A DNA stretch of 21,532 nucleotides from Chloroflexota bacterium (GTDB lineage Bacteria; Chloroflexota; UBA11872), in assembly GCA_028875175.1 (NCBI GenBank), contig JAPPFO010000238.1, positions 1-21,532 of the forward strand, given 5' to 3'. The notes under the pieces were generated by a model. It ran no database searches. It saw nothing but the letters and a program-made list of their open reading frames with translations, and had not been told where the DNA came from. Positions 1 through 7,511 of the stretch are shown here, piece after piece. Both the position numbers and the translations under genes were made by a program. Each line of letters opens with the position of its first letter. Position 1 is the first letter of the stretch.

Positions 1-32
1 TGTTGCGCTTCATGCCCCAAGCCTACCGCAGC

Positions 33-66
33 AACTCAAAATGACCCACTACCCCACCTTTGAGTT
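33..66. repeat. 8-bp inverted repeat near left edge, upstream of FIST gene
   Basis: AACTCAAA at 33-40 is the exact reverse complement of TTTGAGTT at 59-66, with an 18-nt spacer. It lies about 65 nt upstream of the FIST start in an AT-richer patch. It could be an operator, or a weak hairpin at the end of an upstream gene outside the window. No T-run follows, so a terminator is less likely. An 8-bp repeat alone can arise by chance. Confidence 0.3.
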
Positions 67-118
67 CTATCCGGATGAAGCATGCCGGCGTGTAGGCTGG
101 ATGCTACGGGCCGCATGC

Positions 119-122
119 GGAG
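119..122 (+). promoter_or_regulatory. Shine-Dalgarno GGAG that selects the second ATG of the FIST gene
   Basis: GGAG at 119-122 abuts the first ATG (123) with no spacing, so it cannot serve that codon. The in-frame ATG at 132 is 9 nt downstream of it, which is an acceptable spacing. The start is therefore placed at 132. Confidence 0.55.
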
Positions 123-131
123 ATGCACCAA

Positions 132-1271
132 ATGAAATTCGTCTCCGCCGTCTCGCTTGAGACCGAGCCAGATCGCATTGTGCAAGACATCCACGACCAG
201 CTCGCCGCAGATGGCCCGTTCGACCTCGTTGTGGCCTTCGTCCGTCCGCAAACCGACCCGGCGGGTGCGGGAATTATCTCGGGCCTGTACGAGCAGCTGG
301 CGCCCGGACGGTTCATCGGCTGTACCGCCGGGGGTGTGGTCGGCGCCGGCCGCGAGATTGAAGATGACGCGGCGACTGCCGTGCTGGCCGCTCGACTTCC
401 GGGCGTGAGGGTCGATCCCCTCCCCGACCTGGACGACGACGCGGTGAGCCTGGAGCCGGATGACCTCCAGGCCTGCATTGTGCTGGTCGATCCGTTCTCG
501 ACGGCGACCGAAGCCCTGCTAAGCCGGCTTGACCAGTTGGCGCCCGGCATCCCCGTTATCGGCGGCGTCGCCAGTTGGGCTTCGGCACCGGGACGTAATC
601 GCCTGGCGCAGGACGGCGCGGTGACGAACTCCGGTCTGGTCGGCGTAACGCTTCGCGGCAATGTGCGTGTCAGCACCATCGTCTCCCAGGGTTGTCGACC
701 CGTCGGCGACTGGTTCACCGTCACCAGCAGCCGCAGCAACCTGATCCAGGAGCTTGACGGCCGACCGCCGCTGGAGGTGCTGCAAGAGGTCTTTGCCGAG
801 GCCAGCGCCGCTGACCAGAAGCTGATGCGCTCCGGGATTCTCCTCGGGCGCGGTGTTGCCCAGCAGCCGGATGATCTCGGCCACGGATCCTTCATCATTC
901 GCGTCGTGCTGGGCGCGGACCGGGAGTCCGGCGCCATCAGCGTGGCCGACCGGGTGCGTGAGGGTGAGTACGTGCAGTTTCACGTGCGCGATGCGCAGAG
1001 CGCCCGCGACGACCTGGAAATGCTGCTGACCCCGCAGGTCTTCGAGGAAACCGCCGCCGGCGCCCTGCTCTTTACCTGCAACGGCCGCGGCGAACGTTTC
1101 TTCGAGGAGCGCGACGCCGACATCGCGATCATCAGCAACGCCCTTGGCGAGCACGTGCCGGTGGCCGGATTCTTTTGCGGCGGCGAAATCGGACCGATCG
1201 GCTCGGCCAACTTCGTCCATGGCTACACCGCCAGCCTGGCGGTCTTCCGTCCTGGCTCCGGCGCGGGCTAG
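132..1271 (+). CDS. FIST N- and C-terminal domain protein (sensory/signal-input protein)
   Basis: The 379-residue cytoplasmic protein has the full two-part FIST architecture. The N-terminal domain (about 25-215) contains GCTAGGVVG (63-71) and VIGGVAS (142-148). It leads into the family-typical QGCRPVG segment (186-192) and a LDGRPPLEVL segment near 208. The C-terminal domain (about 220-372) has SFIIRVVLG, then CNGRG (316-320), and ends with GFFCGGEIGP (346-355) and a HGYTASLAVF strand. FIST domains are proposed small-ligand (possibly amino-acid) sensing modules, often linked to chemotaxis, two-component or cyclic-di-GMP proteins. No such output domain is fused here and no such gene is adjacent, so its partner is unknown. 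The ATG at 132 is preferred over 123 because of Shine-Dalgarno spacing. The following P450 gene is on the same strand 129 nt away, probably with its own promoter. Confidence 0.88.
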   Translation: MKFVSAVSLETEPDRIVQDIHDQLAADGPFDLVVAFVRPQTDPAGAGIISGLYEQLAPGRFIGCTAGGVVGAGREIEDDAATAVLAARLPGVRVDPLPDLDDDAVSLEPDDLQACIVLVDPFSTATEALLSRLDQLAPGIPVIGGVASWASAPGRNRLAQDGAVTNSGLVGVTLRGNVRVSTIVSQGCRPVGDWFTVTSSRSNLIQELDGRPPLEVLQEVFAEASAADQKLMRSGILLGRGVAQQPDDLGHGSFIIRVVLGADRESGAISVADRVREGEYVQFHVRDAQSARDDLEMLLTPQVFEETAAGALLFTCNGRGERFFEERDADIAIISNALGEHVPVAGFFCGGEIGPIGSANFVHGYTASLAVFRPGSGAG

Positions 1272-1344
1272 GCTCAACGCCTGAGGGAACTTGAGCGACT
1301 TCCCATTTGAGCAATACCTAGGCGAACACCGCGCCCCAGAAGTG

Positions 1345-1372
1345 AATTTTCGGACTTAATGCAATTTTCGGA
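1345..1372 (+). promoter_or_regulatory. Tandem 10-bp direct repeat in the P450 upstream region
   Basis: AATTTTCGGA occurs at 1345-1354 and again at 1363-1372, an 18-nt period, in an AT-rich island that contrasts with the GC-rich surroundings. It ends 28 nt before the P450 start codon. Such a spaced direct repeat could be a binding site for a dimeric regulator or part of the P450 promoter. No convincing -35/-10 pair could be fixed. The functional call is inference. Confidence 0.35.
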
Positions 1373-1388
1373 ATAGAGATTTAGTCAT

Positions 1389-1392
1389 GGAG
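1389..1392 (+). promoter_or_regulatory. Shine-Dalgarno GGAG supporting the TTG start of the P450
   Basis: GGAG at 1389-1392 stands 8 nt before the TTG at 1401. No in-frame ATG occurs near the conserved N-terminal part, so this site supports the unusual TTG start. Confidence 0.5.
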
Positions 1393-1400
1393 ATTGTGAT

Positions 1401-2723
1401 TTGAAGCAGTCGCAGTCCGTATCTCCGAACGGTGACGCTCCCACCAAAGTCACTGCCGGACGCCGAGTTTGGGAAACACTTCTGGCCACGACCGGCTCGA
1501 TACTTCGCCCGCTGGTCATTCAGGCGCTGCTGGCCTGGGAACGTCTCGAGTCGGGCGTCAGCTACAACCCCACGTCCAGGGAAGTTCAACGTAACCCCTA
1601 CCCGACCTATGAACGGCTGCGGCGCAAGGATCCGGTCCACCGGATGCGGTTGGTCGACGCGTGGGCGATCACCCAGCACCAGGACATCGACGCGATGCTC
1701 CGCGACAGCCGCAGGTTTTCCAACGGCGGCCGGGACTACGGATACGTCGACTACGTATCGCTGCTCGACATGGATCCCCCGGACCACACGCGCTTGCGGG
1801 CGCTGGTGGTCAAGGCGTTCACGCCGAGAGCCGTTGCCGAGCTTGCGCCCAGGATCCGGCAGACCTGCGAAGAACTCCTGGATGACGTCGAGGGAACGAC
1901 CCGAATCGACCTGATCGAAGCCCTGGCGTTTCCGTTACCGGTGATCGTCATTGCCGAAATGCTGGGAGTTCCGCCCGCGGACCGGGACCGGTTCAAGAAC
2001 TGGTCGCAGGACGCGGCGCTTTCGGTCGAGCCGGCGCTCGATCCCGGACAGGTGCGGCGAGTCCAGCGCGCCTTCGGGAATCTGCGCGAGTACCTCAATG
2101 GACTGATCGAGCGCTATCAGCGGGAGCCGCAGGACAACATGATCAGCGCGCTGGTGGCCGTTGAGGAGGCCGGCGACCGGCTGACGCGTGAAGAGTTGCT
2201 GATGACCCTGATGTTGCTGCTGGTAGCCGGACACGAGACCACCCGCAACCTGATTGGCAACGGCATGTTGGCGCTGCTCAGGAATCCCGACCAGTTGCAG
2301 CGGTTGCGCGACCATCCCGAGCTGTTGGAATCCGCCATCCACGAGTTGCTGCGCTACGACGCGCCCGTGCAACTCGACAGCCGGGTCGTGCAGGAAGACG
2401 TCGAAATCGGCGGCAAGCGGATTCGCAAAGGCCAGCGAGTCATTGGACTTATCGGCGCCGCCAATCGAGATCCCGAGGCCTTTGTCGAGCCGAATCTGCT
2501 GGACATCGGCCGCGATGATCGAAGCCACCTCTCGTTCGGGCGGGGCATTCACTATTGCCTGGGATCATCGCTGGCGGTCTTGGAGGGCCGAATCGCCCTG
2601 GCCGCGCTATTGCGGCGATTCTCTTCCATCCAGCTGGCGGCGGAGCCCGAACACATCGATGTCGTCGTCCTGCGGGGCGTTCGCGAACTGTGGATTGACG
2701 TCGAGCGTGCGACCGGCGCTTAG
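1401..2723 (+). CDS. Cytochrome P450 (bacterial soluble class)
   Basis: The 440-residue heme-thiolate monooxygenase uses O2 and two electrons to oxidise an unknown organic substrate. The I-helix oxygen-activation motif is AGHETT (276-281), the K-helix ExxR is E315-L-L-R318, and the heme loop is FGRGIHYCLG with the proximal ligand Cys386. The order and spacing are those of complete bacterial P450s of the CYP107-like type. The first 45 or so residues are a longer than usual leader with a hydrophobic stretch (LLATTGSILRPLVIQALLAW) that could be an amphipathic membrane-contact helix. The start codon is TTG, supported by GGAG 8 nt upstream. No ferredoxin or ferredoxin-reductase gene lies in the window, so electron donors must be encoded elsewhere. 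The substrate cannot be read from the sequence. A tandem repeat upstream may control it, and a candidate mobile element begins 35 bp after its stop. Confidence 0.95.
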   Translation: MKQSQSVSPNGDAPTKVTAGRRVWETLLATTGSILRPLVIQALLAWERLESGVSYNPTSREVQRNPYPTYERLRRKDPVHRMRLVDAWAITQHQDIDAMLRDSRRFSNGGRDYGYVDYVSLLDMDPPDHTRLRALVVKAFTPRAVAELAPRIRQTCEELLDDVEGTTRIDLIEALAFPLPVIVIAEMLGVPPADRDRFKNWSQDAALSVEPALDPGQVRRVQRAFGNLREYLNGLIERYQREPQDNMISALVAVEEAGDRLTREELLMTLMLLLVAGHETTRNLIGNGMLALLRNPDQLQRLRDHPELLESAIHELLRYDAPVQLDSRVVQEDVEIGGKRIRKGQRVIGLIGAANRDPEAFVEPNLLDIGRDDRSHLSFGRGIHYCLGSSLAVLEGRIALAALLRRFSSIQLAAEPEHIDVVVLRGVRELWIDVERATGA

Positions 2724-2809
2724 GCTGGGCACGCGGTTTCTACGACGAGCCCCTCAGTAGAGACCTTTGCGTAATCCGAGCTTGGTTGCCCGGAAGACCC
2801 CTCACCGAT

Positions 2810-2829
2810 TTCGGCCGAAGACGGCCGAA
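2810..2829. repeat. 8-bp-stem hairpin inside the candidate MITE
   Basis: TTCGGCCG (2810-2817), loop AAGA, and CGGCCGAA (2822-2829) form a perfect 8-bp stem. No T-run follows. It is probably part of the secondary structure of the small element rather than a terminator. Confidence 0.45.
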
Positions 2830-2861
2830 TCTGCCTCTACCCCAGGAGAGGGTGACAATCC

Positions 2862-2892
2862 GCCCCGCCTTAGAGGTCGAGGCGGGGCTTTT
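2862..2892 (+). terminator. Rho-independent terminator downstream of the P450
   Basis: GCCCCGCCT (2862-2870) pairs perfectly with AGGCGGGGC (2880-2888) across a 9-nt loop, followed directly by TTTT (2889-2892). It is the only strong stem plus T-run between the P450 stop (2723) and the convergent symporter gene, and it reads on the plus strand. It sits inside the candidate MITE, so the element may have supplied the terminator. Confidence 0.6.
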
Positions 2893-2922
2893 GCAAAGGT
2901 CTCTCAGTGACGAGAGCCGAGT

Positions 2923-2952
2923 CCCGGCCTGTCGGTCGGCCTCGAGGCCGGG
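2923..2952 (-). terminator. Hairpin just past the stop of the minus-strand symporter gene
   Basis: CCCGGCCT (2923-2930) pairs with AGGCCGGG (2945-2952) across a 14-nt loop. It begins 3 nt beyond the TGA (2956-2958) of the SSS gene on the minus strand. No T-run follows, so it could stabilise the 3' end or act as a weak or factor-assisted terminator. Confidence 0.3.
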
Positions 2953-2955
2953 GCG

Positions 2956-4470
2956 TCAGGCGTGTGCGGGGCTGCCTTGCACCACGCGGTCAAACTCCCG
3001 CGTGCTCTCCTGGGCCGGCGGCGAGGTCACGAGTGTGCCCAGCACGGCCGCCACGGATCCGGCAACGAATCCCGGCAGGGCCGGCATGATGTCGAACATG
3101 CCCTGGGGTCCGCCCGCCAGCACGAACTGCCACAGCGACGCCACCGTGAATCCAACCACCACGCCGGCAATCGCGCCGCCCACATTGAATCGCCGCCAGT
3201 ACAACGCCAGGATCACGGTCGGTCCGAACGTCGCGCCCATCCCGCCCCAGGCATAGGCCACGAGATTTAGCACGGTGTCCGGGAACGCGATCGCGAGGTA
3301 GGCCGCCAGCGCCCCGATCACCACGAGCAGTCCTCGCCCCAGCCACACGCGTCGCGAGGCGTCGAGAGAGCTGGCGAACCTCCGTAGGAGCGGCAGATCT
3401 CCGGCCGCGATGGCGGACGACAGCAGCAACTGCGAGTCCGCCGTGCTCATCACCGCCGCAATCACCGCCGTCAGCAGCAGGCCCCCGATGACCACGGGAA
3501 AGAAGTACTCCGCGACCAGGAAATACACCCGCTCCGCATCCTCGATGGTGATCCCGGCCTCGTCGAGCGCGGGCCGCGCGAACAGTCCCAACAGGAAACT
3601 CAGCGAGTAGACCAGGCACAGCCACAGCGTCGAGAGATTGCGGCTCTGCTTGATCATGTCTTCCCGTTCCACGGCCATGAAGCGTTGCAGTACGTGCTGC
3701 GCGCCAAAGAACCCGAGCCCCCAACCCATCATTCCGATCACGAACACCGGCGTGACCGCCTGGCCCTGCGTGTCGGTAAACGGGTTCATGAACCCCGCCA
3801 CGCCGCCGCCCACGCCGCCCAGGGGATCCTCGGCCGCAATGATCACGGTAGCCAGCATGATCACGAAGCCAACCAGGATCAGCAGCGCCTGGAATACGTC
3901 CGTCCGCGAAACGGCCAGGAAACCGCCGATGAAGGTGTACGACGAGACGGCAATCAGCGTGAGGATCAGTCCCAGCGTGGAGTCGAGCCCGAACTGCGTG
4001 TTGAGCAGCTTGGACCCGGCAACCAGGCCTGACGTGATGTAGAAGACGACGAAGAAGATGGTGAATGCCGCGCTGATCGCGCGGAGAACTCGCGTTTCGT
4101 CCCGCAGTCGACGTTCAAGGAATTCAGGCAGCGTCAGCGAGTCGTCCATCGAAATGGTGTAGCGGCGCAGTCGCTTCGCAACGATCGTCCAGTTGAACCA
4201 GGCGCCGATCACCAGGAAGACGACCAGCCACAGCTGATTCGCGCCGCTGGTGAACGCCAGTGCCGGAAACACCAGCATCGTCCAGCCGCTGGTGGTCGAC
4301 GATCCGGCGCTGAGCGCCGTCGTAAAGCTGCTCAGCCGCCGCCGACCCAAGACATAGTCCGACATGGCCGACATGCTTCGAACGCGGACGATGGCGATGC
4401 CAATCAGGATCGCGAAGTACGCCACGAAGACAAAGACGATCCAGGCGTTGTGCAGGACGTCGCCTGTCAC
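2956..4470 (-). CDS. putP: PutP-like sodium:solute symporter (SSS family)
   Basis: The 504-residue inner-membrane protein has about 13 transmembrane helices and co-linear similarity to E. coli PutP. Shared landmarks are YVLGRRRL, LSAGSS..SGW (residues 53-63), a LTLPEF segment, YTFIGGFLAVSRTD, MGWGLGFFGAQHVLQRFMA, and AVMSTADSQLL, whose S342-T343 matches the Na+-site Ser340/Thr341 of PutP. It probably imports an amino acid or related small solute with Na+. One departure stands out: the residue aligned with the Na+-coupling Asp55 of PutP is Thr59. Proline specificity is therefore uncertain and the symbol is only a family label. The start is GTG, with no clear Shine-Dalgarno, 27 nt after the stop of the upstream lipoprotein gene and in the same frame. 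Translational coupling with that gene is likely. Confidence 0.85.
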   Translation of the reverse strand: MTGDVLHNAWIVFVFVAYFAILIGIAIVRVRSMSAMSDYVLGRRRLSSFTTALSAGSSTTSGWTMLVFPALAFTSGANQLWLVVFLVIGAWFNWTIVAKRLRRYTISMDDSLTLPEFLERRLRDETRVLRAISAAFTIFFVVFYITSGLVAGSKLLNTQFGLDSTLGLILTLIAVSSYTFIGGFLAVSRTDVFQALLILVGFVIMLATVIIAAEDPLGGVGGGVAGFMNPFTDTQGQAVTPVFVIGMMGWGLGFFGAQHVLQRFMAVEREDMIKQSRNLSTLWLCLVYSLSFLLGLFARPALDEAGITIEDAERVYFLVAEYFFPVVIGGLLLTAVIAAVMSTADSQLLLSSAIAAGDLPLLRRFASSLDASRRVWLGRGLLVVIGALAAYLAIAFPDTVLNLVAYAWGGMGATFGPTVILALYWRRFNVGGAIAGVVVGFTVASLWQFVLAGGPQGMFDIMPALPGFVAGSVAAVLGTLVTSPPAQESTREFDRVVQGSPAHA

Positions 4471-4497
4471 GTCAGGCGCCCAGCCAGATATGTGTCG

Positions 4498-5679
4498 CTA
4501 CGAACGCGGCGCCGGCCCTAGCACCACGTACTTCCGGTCCTCCGTCCGCTCGGCCGTCGGCAACACCTCCACCACGACTCGCGACAGGCCCACCACCTCG
4601 CCCTGCTCGTCAAAGCTGTAGTTGTCGCCAATCGCGCCGCTCCAGGTGATCTCGTACATGCAGTCGCGGAAGCCGTCCGCGTCCTGATCGTCGCCGGTCC
4701 GCTTCAGGCACTCGGCCGCGATGTACACGTCGTCGTAGGCCGACCCCAGGTGCCAGGGCAGCGTCACGTAGTCGTAGCGCTCTCTGAATTTGGCCAGCAC
4801 GTCCTGGCCCTTTTCGTTGTCGGGGTCCAGATCGGCCGTAATCGCCTTCATTCCCGTCGCCGCGTCGCCGGCGATTTCAAGCGCCGTCGCGCCCACCGAG
4901 ATGGTCTCCGCATAGATCGGACCCTCGTAGCCCAGCTCGCGCGCCTGCTTGATGATGGTCCCAGCGGAGAATTCCGACTGCGGGGCGATGTGCAGCGCGT
5001 CCGGATTCGCGGCCAACAGCTTCTCCAGCTGCGAACGGAAGTCCGTCACGTCTGTCGCGTAGTGCTCTTCGGCCACGATTCGGCCGCCGCGCTTCTCGAA
5101 CTGGGCCACCGTTGTTCGGCGTACGCCCTCGGCATAGTCGGTCGTCTCGGTGATCGTGGCCAGCGCGCGAATCCCGTCCGCCCACAGCACGTTGCCGGTG
5201 CCGATGCCCACCTGGATATCGCTGATCTGGGTGCGGAAGATGTAGTCGCCGGCGTTGGCAATGTCGGGGTTGCTGGCCAGGCCGGAGAACAGGATGACCC
5301 CGTCGGCCTCGGCCAGCGGCGCGACGCCCAGCATGGCGCCGCTGCACGAGGTGCCCAGGATGATCTTGACCCCGTCAACCTCGGTCAGCTTTCTGTAGGC
5401 CGTGATCGCGTCCTGCGCGTTGCACTTGGAGTCCTCGACGATGAACTCCAGCGGACGCCCGTTGACCCCGCCCGCCGCGTTGATCTCGTCAAGCGCCATC
5501 TGCTTCGACTGGCTGGCCACCGTGCCGTACGTTTCGCCGGCGCCGGTCAGGGACTCCATGACGCCAATGCGGAAGGGCTCCGACGATTCGCTCGCGTCCT
5601 CGCCGCAGCCCTGGAGGGTCAACGCAAGGACGGTTAGCAGTCCCAGGGCAAGTAGTCGTCGCCTAGGCAAATACAACAT
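4498..5679 (-). CDS. Branched-chain amino acid-type ABC substrate-binding lipoprotein (Peripla_BP_6)
   Basis: The 393-residue protein starts with a basic n-region and hydrophobic core ending in the lipobox L22-Q-G-C25, so it should be a lipid-anchored extracytoplasmic protein. The mature part follows the LivJ/LivK-type type I binding-protein fold: IGVMESLTGAG, then QMALDEINAAGGVNGRPLE, an LGTSCSGAMLGVAP ligand-loop region, ASNPDI, and a hinge/second lobe with YAEGVRR, DFRSQLEKL and GYEGPIY. Members bind branched-chain amino acids, amides, urea or aromatic acids. The ligand here is unknown. GGGAG 6 nt before the ATG supports the start. No LivHMGF permease or ATPase gene is nearby. It sits between an NCS2 permease (95 nt upstream) and an SSS symporter (27 nt downstream), an unusual setting. 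Confidence 0.9.
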   Translation of the reverse strand: MLYLPRRRLLALGLLTVLALTLQGCGEDASESSEPFRIGVMESLTGAGETYGTVASQSKQMALDEINAAGGVNGRPLEFIVEDSKCNAQDAITAYRKLTEVDGVKIILGTSCSGAMLGVAPLAEADGVILFSGLASNPDIANAGDYIFRTQISDIQVGIGTGNVLWADGIRALATITETTDYAEGVRRTTVAQFEKRGGRIVAEEHYATDVTDFRSQLEKLLAANPDALHIAPQSEFSAGTIIKQARELGYEGPIYAETISVGATALEIAGDAATGMKAITADLDPDNEKGQDVLAKFRERYDYVTLPWHLGSAYDDVYIAAECLKRTGDDQDADGFRDCMYEITWSGAIGDNYSFDEQGEVVGLSRVVVEVLPTAERTEDRKYVVLGPAPRS

Positions 5680-5774
5680 GCTTTGCTCCCGCGGGCACGC
5701 GCCAGGCCGGCCCGCGTCCCTTCACCGCGCCGCCCTTGATGAATCTCATTTCAAAACTGCCCGAGGCGCTGCCG

Positions 5775-7511
5775 TCAGCCCTGCTGATCCACGGTCACCG
5801 TCACGATGTCGACGCCGTGATACTTCTGGTGCTGCACTGACGCCGCGTAATGCCACAACAGCCTGAACGACACCTCGCGTTCGTCCGGCGCGGGCGGCAT
5901 TTCATTCAAGTAGGCGAGCTGGTCTTCCATGTTCGCGCCCTCGAGCGCCGTCACGAACTCCATCTCAGCCGTGCGGTCGTTCATCTGCGTGGAAATGGAC
6001 AGCTGCCGTGCACGGTCGCCCGCATCGCCACTCTCCTGCAGCAGGATGGACAGCGTCTCCTCACCGGCCGACGCCAGTCGATCCGCTGAAGCGGTGTTCC
6101 ATCCGTGCTTCGTCGCGAACCCGCGCAGGAACTCGTCGACTTGCGGCAGTGCGTCCATTCCCAGCGCCACCTGCAGCCGCCGGCGCCGTGGGCTGGTCAG
6201 CTCCATGAACACCATCATGATGATCGCCACGACCGCGCCGGAGGTCATCCCGTTGCCCAGCAGGACGCCAATGAAGCCATCGCCAAGCAGGTTGGGGAAT
6301 ATCAACTGACTCTGGAATCCCGCGCCGATCCAGAACGACAGGCCAACGATCGCCGCCGTCCGGTGGTTAACACCGCCCTGCACCACGATCCGCATGCCCT
6401 GGACGAAGAGGATCCCGATCAGGAAGGCGATATACGCGGCCGCCACCGGGGCGGGGATTGCGATCAAAACGGCCGCCACCTTGGGCAGGAAGGCCAGCGC
6501 CACGAATATGGCGCCAATCACCACACCCACCCGTCGCGCCGCGATGCCGGTGACCTCGGTGAGCGGGATGCTGCTCGAATAGGTGGTGTTGGGCAGCGTC
6601 CCCAGCAAGCCGGAGAGCAGGTTGCCAACCCCGTCCGAGTTCAGGGAGCCCTGCACCACCCGGAAGTCCGTCGCTCGCGGCCGCCGACGCGACACGCGCT
6701 GGATGGCCACGCTGTCGCCGATCGTTTCGATGGCGCCCACGATGGTCACCATTACGAAGGCCGGCAGCAGGGCCCAGAACTTCTCGTCCGGCGTCACGTC
6801 GAATCCCGGCCAGGCGCCCCAGGGAATGCCGATCCAGTCGGCGTCCAGCACGCCGCTCAGGTCGTAGATGCCAAAGAGCGCCGACGTCACGCATCCCACC
6901 ACCAGGGCGATCAAGGGCGACCACAGCCGCCAGGCCGGCGGCGCGCGCAATACCAGCGCGACCACCGTTGTCAGCGTCAGCAGGGCCGCCACCGGCGCGG
7001 CCGCGTCGGATGAACCCTCGGGCACATCGGCCAGGGCATCGAAGAGCAGCGGGACGATCGTCACGGCGATCAGCATGATGACCGTGCCGGTCACCGCGGG
7101 CGTAAAGATGCGTCGCAGCAGCGCCAGGCGCGACGCCAGCAGAAACTGGATGAGCGACGAGATGACGATCAAGCTCGCCATCGTGGCCGGACCGCCGACC
7201 GACAGCGCGCCGATGCAGACGGCGATGAACGCGCCGGACGTTCCCATGAACAGGATGTGCCCGGAGCCGATCCGTCCGACTCGAACGGCCTGCATCATCG
7301 TCGAAATCCCGCTTACCAGCAGCGCGGCAAACACGGCCCAGGCCGTGTATTCGGGGGGCTGGCCGGCGATCTGGAGCACGATGACCACGCCCAGGACCAC
7401 CGGGGCCAGCATGATCAGGGCGGCCTGAAACCCGGCGGCAATGGCCAGCGGTGCGGGCGGCTGCTCGTCCGGCTCGTAGCGGATGTGCTCGTTTACATGC
7501 TCTGTAGCCAT
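5775..7511 (-). CDS. NCS2-type xanthine/uracil permease with C-terminal RsbW-like domain (paralogue 1)
   Basis: The 578-residue protein has an NCS2 nucleobase-transporter membrane domain (about 20-450, roughly 14 helices) and a soluble tail of about 124 residues. Landmarks are GSGHILFMGTSGAF in the TM3 region, A-I-E262-T-I-G-D in TM8 (equivalent of the UraA substrate Glu241) and GTLPNTTYSSSIPLTEVTG in TM10. The usual Glu/Gln-Asn-x-Gly of TM10 is replaced by Ser-Ser-Ile-Pro, and the TM1 Gln-His pair is Gln-Ala. The tail (from about 455) reads LPQVDEFLRGF...AGEETLSILLQ...LLWHYAASVQHQKYHG, resembling RsbW/HATPase_c_2 domains without the Asn and DxG motifs. The frame is open upstream to 7688, but ATG 7511 gives an N-terminus matching paralogue 2 (NEHIRYEPDE). 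It heads the minus-strand row with the binding lipoprotein and the symporter. Confidence 0.87.
   Translation of the reverse strand: MATEHVNEHIRYEPDEQPPAPLAIAAGFQAALIMLAPVVLGVVIVLQIAGQPPEYTAWAVFAALLVSGISTMMQAVRVGRIGSGHILFMGTSGAFIAVCIGALSVGGPATMASLIVISSLIQFLLASRLALLRRIFTPAVTGTVIMLIAVTIVPLLFDALADVPEGSSDAAAPVAALLTLTTVVALVLRAPPAWRLWSPLIALVVGCVTSALFGIYDLSGVLDADWIGIPWGAWPGFDVTPDEKFWALLPAFVMVTIVGAIETIGDSVAIQRVSRRRPRATDFRVVQGSLNSDGVGNLLSGLLGTLPNTTYSSSIPLTEVTGIAARRVGVVIGAIFVALAFLPKVAAVLIAIPAPVAAAYIAFLIGILFVQGMRIVVQGGVNHRTAAIVGLSFWIGAGFQSQLIFPNLLGDGFIGVLLGNGMTSGAVVAIIMMVFMELTSPRRRRLQVALGMDALPQVDEFLRGFATKHGWNTASADRLASAGEETLSILLQESGDAGDRARQLSISTQMNDRTAEMEFVTALEGANMEDQLAYLNEMPPAPDEREVSFRLLWHYAASVQHQKYHGVDIVTVTVDQQG

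Larger units (their letters stand above)
2759..2904. mobile_element. Candidate 146-bp MITE (12-bp terminal inverted repeats, 4-bp target duplication)
   Basis: AGAGACCTTTGC at 2759-2770 is the perfect reverse complement of GCAAAGGTCTCT at 2893-2904. Immediately outside lie CAGT (2755-2758) and CAGT (2905-2908), a direct repeat as expected for a target-site duplication. No protein can be coded inside. The interior holds two hairpins (2810-2829 and 2862-2888). The combination of perfect ends, direct-repeat flanks and no coding capacity is the pattern of a non-autonomous insertion element. The parent transposase is not in the window. The identification is from structure only; copy number in the genome would settle it. 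Confidence 0.55.

Noticed and set aside
104..937. Long minus-strand open frame opposite the FIST gene
   Set aside because: Its product is Ser/Arg/Pro-rich without a domain and mirrors the high-GC codon pattern of the FIST gene, which has clear family motifs.
2956..7511. Row of genes as a complete branched-chain amino acid ABC importer
   Set aside because: No permease (LivH/LivM) or ATPase (LivG/LivF) is encoded; the neighbours are NCS2 and SSS secondary transporters.
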